This document shows, one piece after another, positions 1 through 4,588 of a stretch of DNA of 7,022 bases (the first letter of the stretch is position 1; each line of letters starts with the position of its first letter). The position numbers were made by a program, and so were the translations under genes. This DNA is from JAQVXR01 sp050945755 (GTDB lineage: Bacteria > Bacillota > Dehalobacteriia > Dehalobacteriales > Dehalobacteriaceae): assembly GCA_050945755.1 (NCBI GenBank), contig JBMNTN010000084.1, positions 1 through 7,022 of the forward strand, read 5' to 3'. The notes under the pieces are model-generated. The model saw only the letters and a program-made list of their open reading frames with translations, made no database searches and was not told where the DNA came from.

Positions 1-191
1 CCTGTCGCTACAATTTTTTTCAACTGATTCTTGGAAAAACCGGATATCTTAAGGAGATCATCTAAAATAGCGGTTCCGGCATCACGAGGACTCCATCCGG
101 TGGGACGGATTAAATAATGATTTTCCGATCCGTTTAACAGAACAGCTTTTGTTGATGTCGACCCGACATCTATTCCGGCAACTAAAGACAT
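1..191 (-). CDS. 2-hydroxyacyl-CoA dehydratase activase-type ATPase, N-terminal part (BadF/BadG/BcrA/BcrD family)
   Basis: Only the first 63 codons are in the window; the gene continues past the left edge. The product begins MSLVAGIDVGSTSTKAVLL, which is the phosphate-1 loop of the ASKHA (acetate/sugar kinase, Hsp70, actin) fold as used by HgdC/BcrA-type activases. The partial second half ends at ...KKIVATG, where the family usually continues ATGYGR. In this family a homodimeric [4Fe-4S] ATPase donates an electron, driven by ATP, to a 2-hydroxyacyl-CoA dehydratase or benzoyl-CoA reductase; the iron-sulfur cysteines would lie beyond the window. ATG at 191 is chosen because AGGTG (202-198) sits 6 bases upstream; an in-frame GTG at 200 overlaps that site. 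The family is clear; the partner enzyme and substrate cannot be told from this fragment, and some members are stand-alone proteins of unknown role. Confidence 0.85.
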   Translation of the reverse strand, partial: MSLVAGIDVGSTSTKAVLLNGSENHYLIRPTGWSPRDAGTAILDDLLKISGFSKNQLKKIVAT

Positions 192-238
192 GATTTTCAC
201 CTGCGTCATAGTATTTTTGACTGTGATTACCCGAGAGC

Positions 239-267
239 AATATAGTAGTTTATGATTTCAAAAACAA
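239..267 (-). promoter_or_regulatory. Probable sigma-A-type promoter of the activase gene
   Basis: On the minus strand, a -35-like TTGTTT (267-262) and a -10-like TATATT (244-239) are separated by exactly 17 bases. Transcription would start near 232, leaving a leader of about 40 bases before the ATG at 191. It lies downstream of the terminator of the preceding gene, so the activase gene would have its own transcript. Confidence 0.5.
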
Positions 268-286
268 TATAACATAAAATGGTATG

Positions 287-321
287 GGTCTCTAATTGAA
301 TAAATTTATCGTAGAGGGACC
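287..321. repeat. Interrupted inverted repeat upstream of the activase promoter
   Basis: GGTCTCT (287-293) can pair with AGGGACC and its neighbours (315-321), giving seven pairs including one G-T. A perfect AT palindrome, ATAAATTTAT (300-309), lies close to the centre. There is no T-run after either arm, so it is not a typical terminator. It begins 20 bases upstream of the -35 box, a place where a regulator could bind. Function is inference. Confidence 0.3.
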
Positions 322-353
322 ATTGATAAAAAATCGTAATGATTATCTTAAAT

Positions 354-378
354 AAAAAAACACCTTCCGAAGAAGATG
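354..378 (-). terminator. Rho-independent terminator of the VOC gene
   Basis: Read on the minus strand, CATCTTC (378-372) pairs with GAAGGTG (367-361) over seven pairs, with one T-G. The loop is TTCG closed by C-G, the unusually stable UUCG tetraloop. The hairpin is followed directly by seven T residues (360-354) and further A/T. It begins 24 bases after the stop codon of the VOC gene at 403-405. Confidence 0.85.
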
Positions 379-402
379 CTTAATCTTAGATGGAAATGCT
401 CT

Positions 403-765
403 CTATATATGTTGGGCAAATTGGATTTTTAAACCGTTGGGATCTAGGATAAAGAAAAATTTAATGTGAGGACTTGGTTGAAATGGTCCACTATGGATGT
501 CTATCCCTTTTTCTTTAACAAAAGCCATCATTTTATCAAGGGAGTCTACTTCAAATCCCAACGAAATGTTTTCACCCAAATTAACTTCTTTAATTGCTTC
601 ATTATGTATTAACTCAATTTTTGTTTCTCCATTACCCAAAAACGCAATCTCGACACCCGGTCCGGCATTAAACCTCTCTACCAGGCTAAGTCCTACTATT
701 TCCTGGTAAAATTTCAAAGATTCCTCTAAATTCTTCACGGATAATGTGACCCAAGAAAGTTTCAC
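403..765 (-). CDS. VOC superfamily (glyoxalase/bleomycin-resistance fold) protein lacking most metal ligands
   Basis: The 120-residue product has the paired beta-alpha-beta-beta-beta layout of single-domain VOC proteins. The first module has VKNLEESLKFYQEIVGL (residues 10-26) and IELI (50-53). The second has LGFEVDSLDKMMAFV (69-83) and the family-typical LDPNGLKIQF (107-116). Length is normal. VOC enzymes usually hold a divalent metal with four side chains, one on each of the outer strands. Here the expected positions carry Trp5, Glu51, Ser68 and Gln115, so only Glu51 looks like a ligand. It may therefore be a binding protein or a metal-free enzyme; the substrate cannot be named. The start is GTG at 765, with AGGGGG (780-775) nine bases upstream. 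A strong terminator follows. It is transcribed away from the serpin gene and has its own promoter containing a palindrome. Confidence 0.9.
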   Translation of the reverse strand: MKLSWVTLSVKNLEESLKFYQEIVGLSLVERFNAGPGVEIAFLGNGETKIELIHNEAIKEVNLGENISLGFEVDSLDKMMAFVKEKGIDIHSGPFQPSPHIKFFFILDPNGLKIQFAQHI

Positions 766-835
766 AACTACTTTCCCCCTTAATAAATATTATCTATCAC
801 ATTTTCCCAATCAAGTTAAAAAATTGGTTGATTTC

Positions 836-864
836 ATTATAGTATTTACAAATACTAATTACAA
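836..864 (-). promoter_or_regulatory. Promoter of the VOC gene with an embedded operator-like palindrome
   Basis: On the minus strand, TTGTAA (864-859) and a consensus TATAAT (841-836) are separated by 17 bases. The inverted repeat TAGTATTTACAAATACTA (840-857; 8-bp perfect arms, 2-bp centre) fills the spacer and enters the -10 box, the usual place for a repressor site. A second possible promoter, TTGATT (815-810) with TAATAT (793-788) at 16-bp spacing, lies nearer the gene. No regulator gene is present in the window. Confidence 0.6.
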
Positions 865-888
865 TATTAACCAGAATCTAATAATCTA

Positions 889-987
889 TTATTTACCTTC
901 GGCTATTAACAGTACCCCAAATATTACTGCCAAGAACACTAATACAGGGCTCAAGCAACCTAATAATATGGTTAAAAAATGTTCCAA
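889..987 (-). CDS. Small single-pass membrane peptide, 32 residues
   Basis: A TTG start at 987 is preceded by AAGGAGGG; the AAGGAGG core (1003-997) lies nine bases upstream, about as good a ribosome binding site as exists. The product starts MEHFLTILLGCLSPVLVFL and ends LLIAEGK. It is one long hydrophobic helix (about residues 4-29) with short charged ends, including one Cys (11) and one Pro (14). I do not recognise a family. The strong binding site and clean membrane-helix composition argue for a real gene; the TTG start, the very short length and the AT-rich setting argue for caution. It is on the same strand as the VOC gene, 123 bases upstream, but the VOC gene has its own promoter between them. 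No promoter is confidently seen for the peptide. Possible roles include a membrane regulator or a toxin-like peptide; both are guesses. Confidence 0.55.
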   Translation of the reverse strand: MEHFLTILLGCLSPVLVFLAVIFGVLLIAEGK

Positions 988-1211
988 GATTTATACCCTC
1001 CTTGTAAAGTGTCTTTATCTTATAGACGCAAAAAACACCTCTGATGTTTCAATAAAACAAAAAAATAACACAAAAATCAGATAAAAGTATATATTCTTGA
1101 TATGGAAACAATATATGAACTTGCTGCGGGGTTGCATATTTCGCTTTAATGGAACAGAAAGATGCTTGGATGCGTCTAATGAGATATCAAGCATTTGGGG
1201 GAGATGATCTG

Positions 1212-2438
1212 ATGAAAAAAAGATTGAATATGATACTTTTAATGATCTTGACGGTGATATTACTTTCCGGGTGTTCCGCCGGGACGGGATCTTTCACTGA
1301 GAATGCAGACTATGATCAAGATAAAATCAGCAGAAATACTGTGGAGGGAAATACCCAGTTTGCTTTTGATATTTTTCGGGAGTTAGACGGGGAGGATGGG
1401 GAAGAGAATATCTTTATTTCTCCCCTGAGCATTTCTACCGCTTTAACGATGACATATCAAGGAGCGAGAACGACAACCAAAGAAGGGATGGCCCATGCTT
1501 TAGGTTATACGGGTATTGACGATGCCCGATTAAATGAGAGCTATCAGAACCTGCTCCGCTATTTGCAGCAGTTAGATAAAAAGGTTCAACTGAATATCGG
1601 GAATTCCCTTTGGATTAGAGAAGGGGAAGCGATCAATGAGGATTTTTTAAATGTCAACAAGGAGATATTTGATGCCTCTGTGGCATCGTTGGATTTTTCC
1701 CAGAAAACAGCGGCAGATGAAATCAATCAATGGATCTTCGAGGCGACAAATAAGAAAATCGAAAAGATGATCGATCCTCCTATCCCGCCGGATGTTGTCA
1801 TGTATTTGATTAATGCCATTTATTTTAAAGGCGATTGGGCAAACCAATTTGATAAAAAGCAAACTTACCAAGCCCAGTTTCATGCCGAGGACGGCACTAC
1901 CCATGAAGTAATGATGATGAGCAAAAACGGCAAAGTGGAATATGGCGATGGGGATGGTTTTAAAGCCGTCCGGCTTCCTTATGGCAGTGGCAAGGCCGCA
2001 ATGTACTGTATATTGCCAAAGGAAGATGAATCTATTCATGATTTTATTTCCAGGCTGGATGAAGCCCAGTGGAATACGATTAGAGAAAGTATCAGTGAAA
2101 AAGATGATGTACAGCTGAGGTTGCCCCGTTTTAAAATGGAATATGGCATTAAGAACTTGAACGACAGCCTAAAAACACTGGGCATGGGGGAAGCATTTTC
2201 TGACACAGCGGATTTTTCCGGCATCCGGGAAGGCATTTGTATCAGCAGGGTGCTTCATAAAGCAGTGATTGAAGTGAACGAAGAAGGAAGCGAAGCAGCA
2301 GCGGCAACTGTTGTGGAAATGGAGGAGTGTGCTGCTGTGGAACCGTTGACCTTCATTGCAGATCGGCCTTTTGTCTTTGTGATTGCAGATGATGAAACTG
2401 GGACAATTCTCTTTATGGGGAAGATGTGTCAGGTATGA
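1212..2438 (+). CDS. Serpin-family serine/cysteine protease inhibitor, lipoprotein
   Basis: The 408-residue product starts with a type II signal peptide: MKKR, a hydrophobic stretch, then the lipobox LSGC with Cys21 as the lipidated residue. It should be tethered outside the membrane. The rest is a full serpin domain: QFAFDIFRELDG near the start, FISPLSISTALTM, NAIYFKGDW (201-209), and the C-terminal signature FIADRPFVFVI (381-391). The reactive-centre hinge EEGSEAAAAT (357-366) is a textbook inhibitory hinge: Gly at P15, Ser at P14 and small residues at P12-P9. This implies that the loop can insert and trap proteases. Counting from the hinge puts Cys373 at P1 and Ala374 at P1'; the loop is two residues longer than in antitrypsin, so P1 could shift to an Ala. 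ATG at 1212 is preferred because GGGGGA lies nine bases upstream and it places the signal peptide at the N terminus; an in-frame ATG at 1149 would add 21 residues and has no ribosome site. The target protease is unknown. Confidence 0.95.
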   Translation: MKKRLNMILLMILTVILLSGCSAGTGSFTENADYDQDKISRNTVEGNTQFAFDIFRELDGEDGEENIFISPLSISTALTMTYQGARTTTKEGMAHALGYTGIDDARLNESYQNLLRYLQQLDKKVQLNIGNSLWIREGEAINEDFLNVNKEIFDASVASLDFSQKTAADEINQWIFEATNKKIEKMIDPPIPPDVVMYLINAIYFKGDWANQFDKKQTYQAQFHAEDGTTHEVMMMSKNGKVEYGDGDGFKAVRLPYGSGKAAMYCILPKEDESIHDFISRLDEAQWNTIRESISEKDDVQLRLPRFKMEYGIKNLNDSLKTLGMGEAFSDTADFSGIREGICISRVLHKAVIEVNEEGSEAAAATVVEMEECAAVEPLTFIADRPFVFVIADDETGTILFMGKMCQV

Positions 2439-2439
2439 G

Positions 2440-3345
2440 GTGGACTCTTTGGCGGAGGACTTATTTTTTGAGAACTTCTGGGCAATCCTTGTCCTTGTCG
2501 CACTTATTATTATTACCATTCTAGCTAAGGTGTTTATACATCAAGAAACAAAAATTGAAGAATTAGAAGAACGATTTAAATACTTGAATCTCAACGTGAA
2601 TCAAAATAGGGAAGCATGGAAAATTAAAGGAGTTCTTAGTTTTAAAAGGAAGTATTTATATGAAAATTTACAAGGGGAGAGGCTAACAGTGGGGTCAAAT
2701 TATCAAATTGCCTTTGATAAGGCGATAGCTGACTTACAAATGATGGACCCAATAAAGGTATGTACCAATGCTGTTGCGGAATACTCTGCCACTTTAGGTC
2801 AATACACTGTGCCTTTTTTTGATAGGCCATTTATTGCAGATATAAAGAAAGGGGAGGTATTTGACCGATCAACCGGCAGACGCTGTGCCCCGGGGACAGG
2901 AGTGCTGATCCTCCATTATCTTACCTATGCTCCAAATATTGAACCATCCGGTCAGTGGATCACACTCAAGGAAGTACCTAATGGGGGGATGATTTTCTAT
3001 CCGGCTTTCGAAAAAGAGCTGCTTGATGCCCTGGTAAATACCTTTCAAAATGATATAGCCGCCTTTGACCGTGCCGCAGCCTCACTAAACGGTAAGAAAC
3101 TCAATATGGGAGACAGTGCGGCGGTTTTTGCCGCTTTCCCCAAAATACCCCTTGCTGTCCTCATCTGGCAGGCGGATGAAGAGTTTGCTGGTTCGGCCAA
3201 TTTTTTGTTTGACAGTACCATCGGATATTTCGCACCGGTGGAGACCATCATCGGGTTTGGCTATTATTTAGGCCATAAACTGATATGCTCGCCTTTTGCA
3301 CCTGAATCCGACCGGCGGAATGACCCTTTCTGGGATGCAGAATGA
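2440..3345 (+). CDS. DUF3786 protein with an N-terminal transmembrane helix
   Basis: The reading frame opens at GTG 2440, one base after the serpin stop, so translation is probably coupled. A TTG at 2449 with GAGGTGG (2437-2443) in front is an equally plausible start. The 301-residue product has three parts. Residues 13-33 are a transmembrane helix (WAILVLVALIIITILAKVFI). Residues 34-83 are charged and probably helical (ETKIEELEERFKYL). From residue 84 on comes a complete DUF3786 domain, recognised by LILHYLTYA, GQWITLKEVPNGGMIFYPAF, DSAAVFAAFPKIPLAVLIWQ, ADEEFAGSANFLFDST and the C-terminal YYLGHKL. DUF3786 has no established biochemical function, and as I know the family its members are usually soluble proteins of about 200 residues. 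The part before residue 84 is much richer in AT (about 27% GC in 2521-2580) than the domain (about 52% in 2881-2940). The translated product may be membrane-anchored on the cytoplasmic side or outside, or a shorter soluble form starting at 2689. Confidence 0.8.
   Translation: MDSLAEDLFFENFWAILVLVALIIITILAKVFIHQETKIEELEERFKYLNLNVNQNREAWKIKGVLSFKRKYLYENLQGERLTVGSNYQIAFDKAIADLQMMDPIKVCTNAVAEYSATLGQYTVPFFDRPFIADIKKGEVFDRSTGRRCAPGTGVLILHYLTYAPNIEPSGQWITLKEVPNGGMIFYPAFEKELLDALVNTFQNDIAAFDRAAASLNGKKLNMGDSAAVFAAFPKIPLAVLIWQADEEFAGSANFLFDSTIGYFAPVETIIGFGYYLGHKLICSPFAPESDRRNDPFWDAE
2674..2691 (+). promoter_or_regulatory. Internal ribosome binding site and GTG start at the DUF3786 domain boundary
   Basis: GGGGAG (2674-2679) lies nine bases before an in-frame GTG at 2689-2691. 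Translation from there gives MGSNYQIAFDKAIADL..., the usual beginning of a stand-alone DUF3786 protein of 218 residues. This is either the original start of the gene before upstream sequence was joined to it, or a working second start. Confidence 0.5.
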
Positions 3346-3360
3346 GTCGGATGAAGCATA

Positions 3361-3380
3361 GGGACGGTTTTCTTGCTTCC
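3361..3380 (+). repeat. REP-like repeat remnant
   Basis: The segment starting GGGACGGTTTTCTTGC closely resembles the GGGACGGTTCT(T/C)...-type termini of repeats that occur in many copies in Clostridia and Peptococcaceae, often near REP-associated transposases. This is from memory, not a search. The matching inverted arm is not found nearby, so it would be half of an element. The surrounding gap 3346-3508 has no gene and no clear terminator. Confidence 0.35.
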
Positions 3381-3508
3381 TTTTTGAGTAATGGACACTA
3401 AGACAGGATATGTTCTCTGACTCAATAAGAAAAGCCGGATCACTGACTTGTATGGGATGACGTATTTGTAGAGAAATGTGAAGTAGATATAAATTTGGAG
3501 AAAATGGA

Positions 3509-3673
3509 ATGGGTAAAAAAACATATATTATACTTGCCATTGTTTTTACAATCGTTACATTTATTGGGGTTGTTTCAGTGGTTTATACAAGAAAAATAAA
3601 TGCAGGAGCGGCTATAGTACCAGCATTGATTACTATTATATTTATTAGGCTATTTCAGAAAAGTAACAAATAA
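3509..3673 (+). CDS. Small two-helix membrane protein, 54 residues
   Basis: ATG at 3509 has GGAG (3497-3500) eight bases upstream. The product starts MGKKTYIILAIVFTIVTFIG and contains two hydrophobic segments: about residues 5-26, then the basic turn TRKINAG (27-33), then residues 34-49. It ends RLFQKSNK. Positive charges at the start, in the turn and at the end are compatible with a helical hairpin. No family is recognised. An overlapping ATG eight bases earlier, in another frame, would give only 31 residues with a less regular hydrophobic pattern. It lies 64 bases before the SanA-like gene, in the same direction, and could share its transcript. Confidence 0.6.
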   Translation: MGKKTYIILAIVFTIVTFIGVVSVVYTRKINAGAAIVPALITIIFIRLFQKSNK

Positions 3674-3737
3674 TAATATTTGGTTTTAAACTGTGAACTT
3701 TAAGTCGAAAAGATAGCAGTGCGAGGGGCAGATAAAA

Positions 3738-4445
3738 ATGAAGATAAAACAAAACTCAATTAATGAAAATTTCGCCGGGAATAAACGTCGAAAACAGATC
3801 ATAATCTGCCTGAGCTTTTTGGCTGTATTTATTTTTGCCATCGTTCTTTTTGTTAATCATTATGTCCAGGAAGTAGGCCAAAAATATATTACTGCAGCGG
3901 AAAGTGTTCCGGGAGGGGATGCTATTCTTGTTTTAGGAGCCCGGGTCTATGCTGATGGTAATGTTTCATTAATGCTTAATGATCGGTTGACCACCGGTTA
4001 TGAATTATACAAAAAGGGTAAGGCCAAGAAAATTATTGTGAGCGGTGATCATGGCCGGAAAGATTATGATGAAGTAAATGCGATGAAAAGATTCCTTATG
4101 GAAAAAGGCGTGCCCTCCGAAGATATCTTTATGGACCATGCCGGTTTTAGTACATACGAAAGCTTATATCGGGCGCGAGATATTTTCCAAGTAAAAAAGG
4201 TGATCATCACAAGCCAAGAGTATCATCTGATGCGGGCGGTTTTTATCGCTCGGGAATTGGGTTTAGAAGCTTATGGGGTTGCCGCCGACAAGCACATTTA
4301 CCATGGGGTGATGCTGAAAAGTGAACTCAGGGAAATTGCGGCACGAAATAAGGATTTTCTAACAGCGAAAATACTTAAACCTCTTCCCAAATACTTGGGC
4401 GAGGTAATCCCGGTTACTGGAGACGGCAGGGTAACTGATGATTGA
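3738..4445 (+). CDS. SanA/YdcF-like DUF218 membrane protein
   Basis: The 235-residue product has a basic N terminus (KRRK at 16-19), one transmembrane helix (about 20-40) and a DUF218 domain. Family landmarks are DAILVLGARV (61-70), the helix with NDRLTTGYELYKKG (81-94), IIVSGDH (99-105), YDEVNAMKRFL (110-120), the acidic/aromatic HAGFSTYESLYRA (134-146) and ITSQEYHLMRA (157-167). The C terminus KPLPKYLGEVIPVTGDG is typical of the SanA branch, and the length matches E. coli SanA closely. SanA-type proteins affect envelope permeability (vancomycin sensitivity at high temperature), and the related ElyC affects peptidoglycan and enterobacterial common antigen metabolism; the chemistry is not settled. 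Most likely the domain faces outward. GAGGGG (3723-3728) lies nine bases before the ATG. The assignment to the family is firm; the role in this Gram-positive setting is inference. Confidence 0.9.
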   Translation: MKIKQNSINENFAGNKRRKQIIICLSFLAVFIFAIVLFVNHYVQEVGQKYITAAESVPGGDAILVLGARVYADGNVSLMLNDRLTTGYELYKKGKAKKIIVSGDHGRKDYDEVNAMKRFLMEKGVPSEDIFMDHAGFSTYESLYRARDIFQVKKVIITSQEYHLMRAVFIARELGLEAYGVAADKHIYHGVMLKSELREIAARNKDFLTAKILKPLPKYLGEVIPVTGDGRVTDD

Positions 4446-4585
4446 AGGTGGTTCAATTTTTTTCGCTGGTAATGTTTATCTATGTTCAAAAGATTAATGG
4501 AAATCCAGACGAAGGGATGGAATTAACGAAAAATGGAAACAAAATCCAATTGGATTTCGTCAAATCAAAAAAAGAAAGGAGCTGA
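4442..4585 (+). CDS. Possible small protein of 47 residues between the SanA-like and DUF3160 genes
   Basis: A frame opens at TTG 4442, overlapping the SanA-like stop codon as TTGA, and ends at TGA 4583, three bases before the DUF3160 ATG. AGGG (4428-4431) is ten bases upstream of the TTG. GTG 4448 and ATG 4472 are other starts, without a good ribosome site. The product would begin MKVVQFFSLVMFIYVQKING and end FVKSKKERS: a short hydrophobic start, then a polar, charged tail. No family is recognised. The tight fit to both neighbours favours a real operon gene; the weak start and small size leave it doubtful. It could also be the decayed end of a longer gene. Confidence 0.3.
   Translation: MKVVQFFSLVMFIYVQKINGNPDEGMELTKNGNKIQLDFVKSKKERS
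4542..4557. promoter_or_regulatory. Perfect 16-bp palindrome ahead of the DUF3160 gene
   Basis: AAATCCAATTGGATTT is a perfect inverted repeat with no spacer, 31 bases before the DUF3160 ATG. ACGAAA (4526-4531) and TTTCGT (4555-4560) make a second, looser pair of arms around it. It could be a regulator-binding site or an RNA hairpin near the ribosome site, and it lies inside the possible small ORF. No promoter boxes are convincing around it. Confidence 0.35.
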
Positions 4586-4588
4586 CTT

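Noticed and set aside
324..346. Fur-box-like sequence (GATAA...TAATGATTATC)
   Set aside because: Only part of the inverted repeat is present, the region is AT-rich, and it is not placed on a recognised promoter.
1028..1052. Hairpin AAACATC-AGA-GGTGTTT with a T-run on the minus strand, possible terminator ahead of the small peptide gene
   Set aside because: The stem is AT-rich with a three-base loop, the T residues are partly in the stem, and no upstream minus-strand gene needs a terminator here.
746..1084. Open frame of 112 codons on the plus strand running from the VOC gene start into the intergenic region
   Set aside because: It has no ribosome site, begins inside the antisense of the VOC gene, and its product is Asn/Thr/Lys/Ile-rich as expected from AT-rich non-coding DNA. 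It also lies antisense to the better supported small peptide gene.
1149..1211. N-terminal extension of the serpin by 21 residues from ATG 1149
   Set aside because: No ribosome site in front of it, and it would bury the lipoprotein signal peptide. ATG 1212 has a good site and puts the signal at the N terminus.
1085..1211. Serpin gene promoter
   Set aside because: TTGATA near 1098 and several TATA-like hexamers exist, but none are at 16-18 bp spacing, so no promoter could be called.
2383..2439. Earlier TTG/ATG starts for the DUF3786 frame inside the serpin gene
   Set aside because: No ribosome site, and they would require a large overlap with conserved serpin C-terminal codons.
3264..3540. 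Two overlapping minus-strand frames of 86 and 90 codons across the gap after the DUF3786 gene
   Set aside because: They lie partly antisense to the DUF3786 and 54-residue genes, lack ribosome sites and show no recognisable domain.
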